64,000 nucleotides of DNA, from contig JAINUG010000322.1 of assembly GCA_029706075.1 (NCBI GenBank), positions 248,001 to 312,000 on the forward strand. Direction: 5' to 3'. Within the stretch, counting starts at the first letter, position 1, and every line of letters begins with the position of its first letter. Both the position numbers and the translations under genes were made by a program. Below, in pieces: positions 12,057 through 24,517 of this stretch. Under the pieces are notes generated by a model. The model was not told the origin of the DNA, did no database searches, and saw nothing but the letters and a program-made list of their open reading frames with translations. This DNA is from Aldrovandia affinis (lineage: Eukaryota; Chordata; Actinopteri; Notacanthiformes; Halosauridae).

Positions 12057-14272
12057 ATATTTTGTGAATATGTACTAAAAGCCTAGTACATAATTTTCAG
12101 GTTAATATTGACCACCAAACTTGATTTAATCAGACGTGATTTAATTTGTCATTCTAAAGGCGTGAATGAATTTTTAAAACCGGGTGTCCTGCCTGCCACA
12201 GTGCAGATGACACTAGAGCGCACAGCATTAACCATGCCAGTGTGATCCTGGCGCCTCACATTCTTCCAGAACGCACTCACAGAGGTCAGAACTGGCCACG
12301 CACGCACGGACACACACCCTGTGAAGGACGCTTTAATGTATCCATCAAAAAAAAAAAAAAAAAAAAGAGATGCCATTGTTGGGTTCTCAAATGAACATGA
12401 TGCCAACACAAGCTTGAGGGGTTTTTCACCTTTACTGGTGCGTCACTTTACGGATTATGTTTTCATGTGTGGGGTGAATGGCCGACTCGTGTCCACTTCA
12501 AATATAACTAGCACGAAAAGGAGCCTCTCACTGTTGAGGGTCAATGAACCTGCATGTGAGCTTGTTTTTTTAAACGGGACTGAAATTAGGCAACGTTCTA
12601 CAATCTCCTCTCTCTTTTAGGAGAAATCAAGCAGTCTAAAATAAAACAAAATATCCAGGGTTAGGATAGATTCAATCACAACTGAGAGGAAAAACACATT
12701 TCCTTCAGCTATGCTACCTACTGATTACTTGCTATGACAGCAAAGTGCTGCCAAATATATAGGGCTTTATATGAAAAGTGAAATGAGGTGGAAATATAAC
12801 ATATGAAAGAACGCAATGAGGTGTCAAAAGTATTGAAATCCCATCCCAACAGACTATTATCACTGTGTTAAAATAAAAGTCAATGGATTTCCACGCCTGG
12901 TATGTGATTATACTACGGGTACGCAAAGTGAAAATTGCGGTGATCATAAACGAGCTGCCACAGGTGCACTTTGATTTGGGAACCATGTCTTTACAAGGTA
13001 TAGGCAATATTTCAGTGTCACTTTCAAACTGTGACAAACACAATTTACACAACCTTAAGTTCTGCACACCTCATATGGCTGATCTCAGAATTCACAATAC
13101 ACAGAGGCTTACATGAGAATTAACACTCATTTTTACTATCAAAATAATTTATCCGTCTCATTCTCCCACTTCCTTTCACGCAGGACTGGGGAACGTGTGA
13201 CCCGACCTGACCCCCTGTCACCGTGGAAACGCTGCCCTTGACTCCCACGGTGCAAAAGGCTCCTTCTTCCCCCACCCAAAAACTCCTTCCCTCTCAAAGT
13301 CTTTATGCAGATCACCAAAAACAAGAGGGAACTACACTGCATGCCAGATGTACAGTCAAACTTAATTTATCACTTCCTGTACAAGCACTGACTCTCCATA
13401 CTGTAAAGCCCTCTCCACCACTAAAGTTATGGGAACCAGTGTCTCTAAGCCCATCCGGGCTATCTCCTCATAGGGCTCATTGTTTAGAGGAATCCTGATG
13501 GTAAAGCCTGTAAGTCCTTTTTCTCAGGCGAAGCCAAAGGAGATGAGGACACGCCAATTCCATTGATTGGCAATCTCCCTTTAGGATTATTCACCAACCC
13601 CGAGGTCTCACTTCCCCACGGCCATCTTTGTTTGGCACAGCTGAGTGTCTACGTAACGCAAAGGGAGACAAATGCTAGATCAGTGGCACAGTGGACCACA
13701 CAGACAATGGCTATGCCCAAAGGCAGACTGACGACAATTACTAAGTAACCCCCATGCTATCGAATGCATTTCAGCATTAAAATTAGCTTTTCAAAGGGAT
13801 TTGTAGCGAGCATTACACCGCGAGGATTACTGAACCAATGAAAGATGAGGCCCAAAAATGAGATTTATTAAATATTCTACACGGGAACAGATTCCAATTT
13901 ACACGTGTTTCAATTTTCAAGACGCCCTCATCGTCAGAATTCTCTGCTCCCTGTGCTCTTCCCATGCCAAGCACACAGGCTGGGACCTTTAGGCAGAAGG
14001 GAGTCCCAGTGGGAGGGGTATAGTGGGGGGGTGTGGAGATTTCGGGGGGGAGACTGGAGTATTGTTCTACGAGACCCTGGGCTGGCCTGCTGGAATACAG
14101 GCCCCCGGAATCAATCCCCCACAGGGACTTAATCCCATTCAATTAGGGTGGCTCCCAGATTGGCCAAACAAAGGTTTGGGGGGGAGCCTGATCACGTGAG
14201 GTGAGGGAACTCAGAGACAGTCACACGGCCTGCTCCACAGAGGGGGAAACAAAGGGACCGCTGTGATCCCCC

Positions 14273-14480
<208 letters not shown>

Positions 14481-17400
14481 AAGGGTCCCCACTCACAATC
14501 AAGTCCCATAATGCCCCCAGAACAACAGACACATGCTTCCATGCCAGCTGATCCTGCATTTGCCGCTGACATTGGCGCATTCTGTCACACGTTCCACCCA
14601 CCGCCCCCACCCACCCCTGCACCGAAATCCCTTAAGCTACTGATACATATTTCCCAGGCTGCCGATTCCCACCCAATATTGAGCTTATGGCAGAGTCACT
14701 GAATGACGCTGTATCGCCTGACATGAGAGCAACACTCCACATTCCGTTCCCTTCAATAGTTTGGCAGCTGTGGTCAAGAACCCAGCAAAACACAGCAGAG
14801 ACAAACAAAACTTTACCCCAAACACACAATCTTCAACCTTCAACCAGGAAACCGAATACATATGACATGCAGACAGAGGAGCGCTAAACTCCACGACTGC
14901 ATTCGAAGTGTGTACCGGCACCGGTGCTTGTGCAACTCTTAACTAAGCTGTTGCCAATCCTTCTCTTTCCACCAGTCGCTTTCCCTCCAACACCTCGAAC
15001 ACAGAGGCCAGTCCAGACGTTTCCGCGCAAAGGCTGTGGCGCTCTCATCGGTTCACGTGTGTAAATAAACACTCCGTCTGAGTCACAGCAGTCCAGGACC
15101 AGGGCAGTCCTTGAGATGGCACCGGTACAAGTCCTGTGATCTGTATGCCCTACAGGGATGAGCTGAGGGCGGGCAGGCAAAAACCTTTCAGTTCAAACCA
15201 AAGACGGGGAACGAACTCCACACAGTGACAGGGGGGTAAATCGGGGGAGCGGGATTGATGCCGAGGCCTCTTGGAAATGCGGGATGGGGCACAGATTGGC
15301 AGTGTTGACTCAAAACGAGGGGGACCAAGTGTACTCTCGCTAGAGTATGACAATAGCAGCCTGCACTGGGCCTCCATTATCAGGGCAGGGGTAGAGTGAG
15401 AAAGAGCAAGAGCGCAGGAGAGCGAGAGAGCTAGAGAGCGAGAGAGAAGTTTCTGGTGACCGCACACACCAACACAAGGCCGCCAATCACCCGAACGCAG
15501 ACGGACACACAGAACAAAAACCAAGCTTGCTGCATGGCAGATACCAAAAGAAGAAAGACAACAAATGTTTGTGTACACCCTGCCCCCAGCCTGCGCTGGA
15601 AACTGCACCCCTCCTGACTACACCAGCATTTTCCACTGTCAAGAAAATTCATTTTCTAACTCAGGAGCATCCAGGGCTGTTTCTGAAGCCTATAAAAGCT
15701 AATTATACCCAATTTGTATCCATATCAAGCAGATCTCATCTGCTGAACTAGCCAACTTTGCTCTGTGTTTTGTTGTGTATGTATTTTTTGCAACAAGGAA
15801 TGGAATACAATATTTGAAACAGGTGACTAAACAGGCAGGATTCCAATACAGTGCAGACTAAAGGATATGCCTTCAGCTAAAACTAAACAAATATGCCAAC
15901 ATTCTAAAATGTAGTGAGACATAACAGGGCTTATAATTTTAATAAAAATTAACTGCCCTTTCCTGAATGTGCCACGAATGCCCACAAAACCTAATTAAGA
16001 ATTGAAATATATGACTAGACTGAACTTGGAAGACACTAGCTTATAGGCAAAATGAAATACAAAAGTCAGAGGTAAAACCCCTAGCTTCTGCCTCTTTCTA
16101 GTTACCCTTCTAATGCCCTGCTAATGCAGAACATCTTTACAATATTGCTGTGATGTTGAAGCTACATACTGTGATAGGAGGAGACTGTAAAACACACACA
16201 CATGTATGACCAACAGACAGAGAAAAAAATACAAAATAAAATAAAAAATACAAAAAATGATAATTTACTGAACACAATTGCATTAATAATTTGTATTTTA
16301 GATATAGATATATATGATTTGTATGTAGAAATCATTGCTTTCTAGACTCCACATCTGGCCAATCAAATATGGAAAGATTAATACTATGGATAAAATGGCT
16401 TACTGTTACCCTACACATATACTAATTATTGGACGTACCTATGATTTCCTTTTGCCAAGTGTAGACATGTGGCCATAAAAAACATTTTAATCATGCATAT
16501 GCTTTGCTTTGCAATCAAAGAACCCTTCATATCGTAAAACTTCCACTGGTCTATCAGAGATGAATCTCAGCATGAACCTGTAGTCATTTCTCTGTGCCTT
16601 GCCTTCTGAGTAAAAGCAGGTTACATCAGAGGCATTTCTTTACTTTTCTTATCAGGAAACCATGGAAACGATACTTTGCCACTTTATGTTTGTGAAACCT
16701 TCCCTGCCAATGCAGATTTTCACACAGTCAAACCTGTCAGTTCAGTTTTGTTGTTAGCTAGCTAATATATCAGAGGGGGGTAACATCTTGGTGTTGAGCA
16801 CAGGAAATATAGCATAGCCCTAAACAGCAATACAAAGTCTCCAGACAAAACATCAAGCTGAAAGATGTGAATTATTGCCCCATACAGAAATAGATAAAGC
16901 TCAACAAAATAGAATCCCTGGAGCCCACTGATGTAGCTAATAAGCTAATTTCAATGCATTGTTACTTCTTTTCCACGATCCTTTCCAATTCTGTCACTCC
17001 TAAAGTCACTACTTTGCCTATATTAAGTTATATAAAATATCTTCTAGTATATTTCGCCAAGGTACCAATATTGCAGATTTACATCTAAACTAACAAATGA
17101 CAAAAAAGCCAACATTTGTGGACAAACAATAGGTTTTTGTCATTGTAGAACTGTGTGGGGGGGAAGACACAGTTTCTGTCTTGTTTTGTATACAACTCAT
17201 ATTGATCTTTTAAAAAATGGTCACAGGTCACAGCTACAGGAACGTTAGCTGGCTTTATATTGCGATTATACCTCATTTAGCAAGCGCTAGCTAGGCCATA
17301 CTGACCTGCCTGTACTGTAGCCAGTGAGGTGACGTAATAACCTGCTACAAGCTGATATTTGAGATATAAAAATTGTGATAAAGGCAAGTGAGAACCAGTG

Positions 17401-18289
17401 AATGAACCTCCAGCTACAGCTTGCTAGTATTTGTGTTATAGAGCCGTTGAGATATGTGTTTTCATGAAAACATTGTTTAAATCTTAGAAACGTGCCATGG
17501 ATAGTGACAGATGTGGTCAAGCTAGCTGTTCCCATGGCCCAGCTCCAAAACGCCACCTGCTCACAATCACGTTCCATATTTAAGTTCGCAAGTTACACGA
17601 GAACATTCCTGTCGTTGCGGACCATATTTCCAAAGAACAAAGTTTTTTCTTCATTATTTTCATATAAATGCATTTTCCAACACCACTGATAACTATCTAC
17701 GCTAGCTAAGGTTAGCCGTGTCAAAACAAACTTACGGTACGCGATAATGCCACAATGACAAAAAAATGTCGCGTCGTAGCTGGCTAGCTGGTAGTACTAT
17801 ATGACTTGACAAGTTTGAGCATCGCTGTTAACCAACGCAACGCAACAATCACAACGCAGCAAGCTCAACGCAAGTTAGCCAACGCCTGCTAGCGAACATA
17901 TTATTGTTCGCCACATCAGTTTGGAACGATATTGCAGATCTAGTTGTTTTCACCAAAAAAACATGCATCTCCCCGAACATTTCTGTTATATGGTGTATTT
18001 TTACCATTAGTAAACCAACAGCGTTGATTACTTGTCAGGCATAAGTCTTATGTAAATTATGTATGTATTTGACATTAGTTAGCAAGAATGAACTAACTAA
18101 TGTTAATGTTAGCTTGCTAAAACAAGGGACCATACTACACAGCTAATAGTACGTTAGCTATAACAGCTAGCTAACGTTAGCGAGCTCCACTTATGTTCAG
18201 TCTTATTGTAACTGGAATACGCATGATATCACAGCATTTTCCACTGTATATTTTAGTCGCCAGTGTTTCAATGAAAGTAATGCTCTTAC

Positions 18290-18560
18290 CTGCTCTATGA
18301 CTCCTGGAACACTGGTCCCATAATATAACTAACGTTAGCTAATGTTGCGTTTTAATTTTCCGGCAGGTTTATTGATTCCCGTTTGCGCTGATTCCTTGTT
18401 TTTTTTGTAACCACCTTGAGCAACGATTTCCGGCTGACGATGTGTATATACTGTACACTGCATTTAGCACAGCACAAACCTTCCATGTGCCGCTGGTTTG
18501 TGCAGCAATCGGGGAACAAAAAGACTTTCCTGCTGTTCCCTCTTTAACCTAGTTATTTTG
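18290..18560 (-). other. pik3c2b: pik3c2b 5' UTR exon and promoter region
   Basis: The sequence GAGCAG|GTAAGAGC on the minus strand gives a strong splice donor at 18290/18289, matching the acceptor before the coding exon at 10590. The upper boundary (transcription start) is not visible; 18560 is a guess. Nearby TTTCCGG motifs (for example at about 18354 and 18427) resemble ETS sites, common in TATA-less promoters. Neither exon nor promoter is proven without transcripts. Confidence 0.5.
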
Positions 18561-18599
18561 CTGCCGAGTTCCGAGGCTTCCAATCCTACTGCTCAATCC

Positions 18600-19273
18600 A
18601 CATCGCCCTTCACCGAAGTGTGAGAACCGGGGAAGATAGCTGGGGGGAATTGGTAAAGGAGGAACGCCCTCTAGTGAGCAGTTATAACAGTAGCACGACT
18701 AGCAAGTGTTGTCTGGGAAATAAGGGGGTGTTCTGTTCACACGCGCACAGAATGGACTATGGAACATTAAAATTGTGAACCCGAACCTGGTTCGTAACAA
18801 CATCATTATCACGATCATAGCATTATCACGATCATAGCATTTTAAAATATTTCAACAAACGACAGTTTTTTTTGCCACAAATACATGTGCACTGATTTCG
18901 GCATTTGGATACTAGATTGTTAGCTAATCGCACTATTAATTTACAGCACTAAGGTTTGCAATGCAAATATCTTTGGTCACAGTAAACACTAGCTTAACTA
19001 GGTTAACATGATTGGAATCTAAATGAGCAAAAACGAATGTTTAGATCCAGTAAATGTTTTTTTCCCGATTCGGTAACTGCCACGCTTCACAGCTGTCTAG
19101 TGATGACAAAGGGCAGGGCTGGGTGTGTGAAGAAGACAGGCATCCTGTTACAGGACAGACGTCCCTTCTGCAATTTCCTTATTCGTCAGCCCCCCACACA
19201 CCTGGGATCCTGCCAGCGTGCGCCGCCTGCTGCATGATGATTATAATGATGATAATAATATACCTGGAATATA
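18600..19273. other. intergenic, nothing recognised
   Basis: AT-rich sequence upstream of pik3c2b. No exon of a divergent gene is recognised. In mammals MDM4 lies on this side, and no MDM4 similarity is seen here. Confidence 0.5.
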
Positions 19274-20470
19274 CACTCAGTGGCCACTTTATTAGGTACA
19301 CCTTTCTAGTACTGGGTAGGACCCCCCTTTGCCCCCAGAACAGACAGAATTCTTCATGGCATGGATTCAACAAGGTGCTGGAAACATTCCTCAGAGTTTC
19401 TGGTCCATGTTGACATGATAGCATCACGCAGTTGCTGCAGATTTGTCGGCTGCACATTCATGTTGCGAATCTCCCGTTCCACCACATCCCAAAGGTGCTC
19501 TATTGGACTGAGATTTGGTGACTGTGGAGGCCATTGGAGTGCACTGAACTCATTGTCATGTTCGTGGAACCAGGTTGAGATGATGTGTGCTTTGTGACAT
19601 GGCACATTATCCTGCTGGAAGTAGCCATTAGAAGATGGGTAGACTGTGGCCATAAAGGAATGCACATGGTCAGCAACAAGACTCAGGTAGGCTGTGGCAT
19701 TTAAACAATGCTCAATTGCTATTAAGGGGCCTAATGTGTGCCAGGAAAACATTTCCCACACCATTACATCACCACCACTAGCCTGAACCTTTGACACAAG
19801 GCAGGATGGATGCATGGAGTCATGTTGTTTACGGCAAATTCTGACCCTACCATCTGCATGCAGAAATTGAGATTCGTCAGACCAGGAGACGTTTTTCCAA
19901 TCTTCAACTGTCCAGTTTTGGTGAACCTGTGTCCACTGTAGCCTCACTTTCCTGTTATTAGCTGACAGGAGTGGAATCCGATGTGGTCTTCTGCTGCTGT
20001 AGCCCATCCACTTCAAGGTTTGACGTGTTGTGCATTCAGAGATGCTCTTCTGCATACCTTCTGCATGTTACTGTCGCCTTCCTGTCAGCTTGAACCAGTC
20101 TGGCCATTCTCCTCTGACCTCTCTCATTAACAAGGCGTTTTCGCCCCCAGAACTGCCGCTCACTGGATGTTTTTAGTTTTTCACACCATTCTCTGTAAAC
20201 TGTATAGATTGTTGTGTGTGAAAATCCCATGAGATCACGAGATCTGAGATACTCACACCACCCCGTCTGGCGCCAACAATCATTCCACGGTCAAAGTCAC
20301 TTAGATCACATTTCTTCCCCATTCAGATTTTTTGGTCTGAATAACAACTGAACCTCTTGACCATGTCTGCATGCTTTTATGCATTGAGTTGCTGCCACAT
20401 GATTGGCTGATTAGATAATTGCATTAACGAGCAGGTGTACGGGTGTACCTAATAAAGTGGCCACTGAGTG
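19274..20470 (-). mobile_element. nearly complete Tc1-like transposon
   Basis: Terminal inverted repeats begin CACTCAGTGGCCACTTTATT on both sides, with TA duplications at 19272-19273 and 20471-20472. The length is 1197 bp. The minus strand encodes a transposase. An N-terminal helix-turn-helix part at 20230-20036 (FSHTTIYTVYREW, GRKRLVNERGQRRMARLV) is separated by a frame change near 20040-20055 from a 233-codon catalytic frame (20055-19354). That frame keeps the three acidic sites: WSDESQF, FQQDNVPCHKA and NLSPIEHLWD. A single disrupted region means a fairly young inactive copy. Confidence 0.95.
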
Positions 20471-20654
20471 TATACTACTAATTATTTGTTTGTTTATTTT
20501 GTTTGGAATCTTTAGTACTATCAACCAAAATCTATAATGTATTTGTATTGATTTTTTTACTCATAAAAATGCTCTGCTGCATTCCCCCCCTCGAAACTCC
20601 TCCAACAACCACAGGCTCCCCGCGTAGGTTAATGTAATGACAGTAGGTAGGTTT

Positions 20655-20745
20655 GCCGCTGAGGAGTTTCGAACGGAGGCCCTGCGGGGCCGCACTAGCT
20701 TCACACAACAGGAGACACGATTAGCCTGCTGAGCTAAAGACCGAG
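20655..20745 (-). mobile_element. tRNA-like sequence, probable SINE head or tRNA pseudogene
   Basis: The minus strand reads TTTAGCTCAGCAGGCTAATC, a perfect polymerase III A box (TAGCTCAGCAGG), and about 40 bp on CCGTTCGAAACTCC, a near B box. The inter-box stretch is too long and unpaired for a normal tRNA, so a SINE head or a decayed tRNA is likelier than a working gene. Confidence 0.55.
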
Positions 20746-20789
20746 TCCCAAGCCAAGGGAACTAATCATACTCGTATTTCTTTTGAAGG

Positions 20790-20900
20790 GGTGATAATAA
20801 TAATAATAAATAATACATTTTATTTTGCGGGTGCCTTTCAGGACACTCAAGGTCACCTTACAAAGAAATAAAAGCATTATACAAAATAAATATAAAAGCC
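20790..20900 (+). repeat. AT-rich unclassified interspersed repeat
   Basis: An ATA run, then ATACATTTTATTTTGCGGGT-GCCTTTC, then ACACTCAAGGTCACCTTACA, a dispersed teleost repeat of uncertain class. It is related to the pieces at 1286 and 52690. Confidence 0.5.
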
Positions 20901-21309
20901 ATCAAATAGGTTAAAAGCACCATACAACTTAACCCATGTCTCTTGGAGCTCTGCTACACGTATAAACATATTCAGTCAGTCTGAAGACTGAGCACAGGTG
21001 CATTGCAGGTGTGAGATCAAGCAGTGGAATCACTAGTGGGCGAGGAGGTGGGGGATACCCTGCCAACAAAAACCCTCCCTGAGCCAATCTCTGGGCAGTT
21101 ATGTGTCGCCCTGCAGAACTCCAGACCACAGGTGGCACAAGCACATTCTGGATTTGATTGGGCATATCAGGCAGCAAGCAAAATCATCAACATGATATGT
21201 CACCTTAACTTATTGGTTTAGGTAACTTTAAAAAGACGATCACCTGGATTTAAGTCATAATGTGGCAAACTGTAGTGCTCTGAATCAAGTGTTACAGATT
21301 TCAGATCTG

Positions 21310-22176
21310 ATACATTTACTCAAATTTAAGCAGGTCAAGTCCAGTGAATAACCTGAAATGGTACAAAGGTAAGCGGTAAACTGCCAGAGGTTAAGGAAAA
21401 CATTTTTAGGTTACCAAAAACGACAAAATAATGTAAATTTTTTGGCAGTGAATAGTTTCCTACACCATCAAAAGGCACTTGGAAACTGACAAGAAGAGGT
21501 CTGGCAAACCCATAGCCACAACAAAATCAGAAGACAAGTTTCTGAGAGTCAACAGCTTCGTGATAGGTGGCTCAGAGGACAACAGCTTCAAGCATAGCTT
21601 AACACTGGTCGAAGTAAAGAAGTCTCAGTTTCAACTGTGAAGAGAAGACTTCGAGCTGCAGGTTTGACAGGTCGAGTGGCAGTAAGAAAGCCATTGCTAA
21701 GATGGCAAAATAAGAAAAAGAGGCTTGACTGGGCCATGAAGCACCACCAGTGGACTACTGAAGACTGGAAGATCTTATGGACTGATTAATCAAAATTTGA
21801 AATCTTCGGTTCATCACGCAGGGATTTTGTACGCCGTCAAGTAGGCGAAAGGATGGTTCCTCAGTGTGTGACATCAACTGTCAAACATGGAGGAGGAAGC
21901 GTGATGGTCTGGGGCTCTTTTGCTGGATCCAGAGTCAGCAACTTGCACAGAGTGACTGTTAACCCACATTAACCCATTACTTGTTCCCTGAAAAGGGCCT
22001 TTTCTTATAACTCTGATATTTACATTATTTTTCTGTTTTTGGTAACCTAAACTTTTGTTTTAACCTCTGGCAGTTTACCTCTTAGTACCATTTCAGATTA
22101 TTCACTGGACTTGAACTGCTTAAATTTCAGTAAAAACTGGAAAATAGGGGTGTTCTAAAACTTTTGACTGGTAGTG
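21310..22176 (+). mobile_element. rearranged Tc1-like copy with inverted-duplicated ends
   Basis: The right terminus ends CTTTTGACTGGTAGTG before TA at 22177-22178. Plus-strand sequence encodes decayed transposase pieces (LQHSLTLVEVKKSQF-like, then RKPLLRWQNKKKRLDW). About 21320-21440 is an inverted copy of the terminal region at about 22000-22150: AACCTGAAATGGTACAAAGG on the left matches the reverse complement of the right. Same family as 28688-29908 and 50885-51132. The start codon region is deleted. Confidence 0.75.
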
Positions 22177-22292
22177 TACATTTCTACTGTAGCTAACTTG
22201 TTATAGCTAACATAATTACTGTTACTAACAGAAGCTAGCTAGCAGGCTTTCGGGAAGTGCAAAAAGGCCATGTCATGCCAGGTCATTTAGCA

Positions 22293-22430
22293 GAGGCAGA
22301 GACACTTGGTGTATTCAGGTCCAGGCCTGATGCAGTGCTGGATATTCTCTGTAGGTAAATGACAAGCCTAGATGGGCCAAATGGTCTGTTCTTGTCATTT
22401 TGTATTCTTATTGAACATATGAACATATAT
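22293..22430 (+). mobile_element. CR1-type LINE 3' end fragment
   Basis: TTCAGGTCCAGGCCTGATGC followed by AGATGGGCCAAATGGTCTGT-TCTTGTC matches the 3' end of the CR1 LINE at 57160-57270. Only the last codons and the tail remain. Confidence 0.75.
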
Positions 22431-22741
22431 TCTTAAAAATAGCTAGATGCACTCACTGGCTTGACAACTACATTTTTCTTTGACATCTTACCTACCAGAA
22501 AATTATATAAATGTCCATGTTACATGTTATACTCCTAGTTATTCATACACCTTTTCCATTTATATGTTGGTCAAAACTATTTGAACTTTCCTACATTAAT
22601 GCTGTATATGTGCAGTTAATTTAATTTAGTTTTGAAGTTTATTGTTATAACAGTTCCATCTGCTGGGCTGAATAAGATAGTACCTCTGTATTATCTCCTG
22701 CAGTTCCCTTTGAATCTCAAGCCCACCTCTTGTGGTATATA

Positions 22742-22915
22742 CAGTCAGATCCAGAATTATTGGCACCCATGTTGGGAATGAACAAAAAAGTCTGTATAAA
22801 ATAAACAACACAGATAATGAGCTATATTTGATGCTCAAACATATAGGAAAACTATATCATTTATCAAAATTATTGGCACCCCTAAAGATTATTTTAAATA
22901 AAACCAAACAAAGTT
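22742..22915 (+). mobile_element. Tc1-like terminal fragment
   Basis: CAGTCAGATCCAGAATTATT follows TA and resembles the end at 3989. A second ATTATTGGCACCCCTAAAG at about 22869 is typical of the nested terminal repeats of this group. No transposase is visible. Confidence 0.65.
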
Positions 22916-23349
22916 AAATTTGAAATTCTGTGGCCTTCCATCATTTACACTGGATAGTTTTTCAGCACTGTGTGAAGACTGACCAATGTCTTTCCACCAA
23001 AAATCGATGTATGGGTGGAATTAGACAGGGAAACTCATGTACACATTTTGAGAAAGAGAAGAGGGTAGGAAATGAAGAGATTATTGGGAAGCAGCCAAGT
23101 TTTTTTACATTTCTGAAATCGCTTCCCTCAATGTGTTTGGGTGGTAGGGGTATTATATTATATTATGTTTTGTTTTGTTTTGTTTTATTCTGTTACTTCA
23201 CACATGGGTGTGGAGTGGCAGAGCTGATATAGGGTGCTGATGCGAATTTGAATCAGGTGCGCACACTTGCGGCTGTCTTCTGGGTGAGTAAATGTTTCCA
23301 TCTGGTGGAGCCATTGTGCCATCACATATCTTCCTCATAGCACCTACAT

Positions 23350-23555
23350 TACAGGCATTTAGCGGACGCTCTTATCCAGAGCGACTTACAGTTTACATTT
23401 CTTTACATACAATCCATTTATACAGCTGGATATTAACTGAAGCAATTCAGGTTAAGTACCTCAAGAGTACAACGGCAGTGTCCCACCTGGGGATTGAACC
23501 TGCAACCTTAATGTTACAAACCCAGTTCCCTAACCATTATACCACACTACCTAGT
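23350..23555 (-). mobile_element. tRNA-derived SINE (V-SINE type), full length
   Basis: On the minus strand, the head GGTATAATGGTTAGGGAACT with B box GGTTCAATCC (23500-23491) is followed by a central domain and the tail GTCGCTCTGGATAAGAGCGT-CCGCTAAATGCC. The tail is shared with the L2-type LINE 3' ends at 26320 and 45210, the presumed source of its reverse transcription. Confidence 0.85.
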
Positions 23556-24344
23556 CCCTTCACCATACTAAGATCAGAATAAATTACACAATGGCACAAA
23601 GCAGACAACATTAAAATAACACCAATATTTGAAGCTGAAAGATACAACAAAGATACAAGGGAAGAGTGAGATCATGGGAAAAATACCAGGCTAACCCGCC
23701 CAGTCAAAATAAAGAACAAAAGCAACTTATTCTGAACAAAGTGGCTTCAGTGTTACATGCTGTTACTTCTTGTTCATGTCCCAATATACTGTATAACTTT
23801 TAGATTTGAGATTTTCAGGAAATTAGATTTAAAGGGAAATTAGATTTTCTGTTCATTCCTTAATCTTACAACATGAATCACTGAAGCTAACTACATGCAT
23901 AATCATGCATTTGTTTGTGTCAAAATGCTTTAAAATGAATCATTAAGTGTGTCATCACTGGAAAATGTGCGGCTATGTATGTGTACTGATGCCTATAGTT
24001 ACTCCAATAACAGTACTTTCAGTGAGCAGCTTGTTGAAGGGGTGCATGGCCATAGGAGATAACTTTCCTGTGTCTTGCCTGTCTGTCTTGAAAAGGAGGT
24101 TGTTCATGCTCCCTGTACTTCAGTGGTAACTGGTGACCAAAAAGTGAAGCAACCACACAAGCACCCCCCCTTCTTAAAAAGACCCCCAGCACTCACTGTC
24201 TTTATATGTGTATAAACAAAATATAATTTAGCCGATAAACCCAGCATATTATGTCCATGAGCTTGTTCAAATGTCATGTAACTGACAGAACAACCAATTT
24301 TTTGCTGTAGACATTTCAATTTGATGCAATACTTGTTTACAATT

Positions 24345-24415
24345 GGTTACAATTTACAATTTTGTTATTTAGCAGATGCTTATATCCAAAGCAACTTACA
24401 AGAGTGCTTCTATAT
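24345..24415 (-). mobile_element. SINE/L2 tail fragment
   Basis: TTATTTAGCAGATGCTTATA-TCCAAAGCAACTTACA is the reverse complement of the shared SINE/L2 tail. No head is seen. Confidence 0.6.
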
Positions 24416-24517
24416 GGCAAGAGATAATTGCTAGAGCTATTAAACAGTAAGTTACAGTCCAAACATTGCTGATGTTCATGTTTCAAAATCTGTTATACAA
24501 AGGGAAAAAAGATTATA

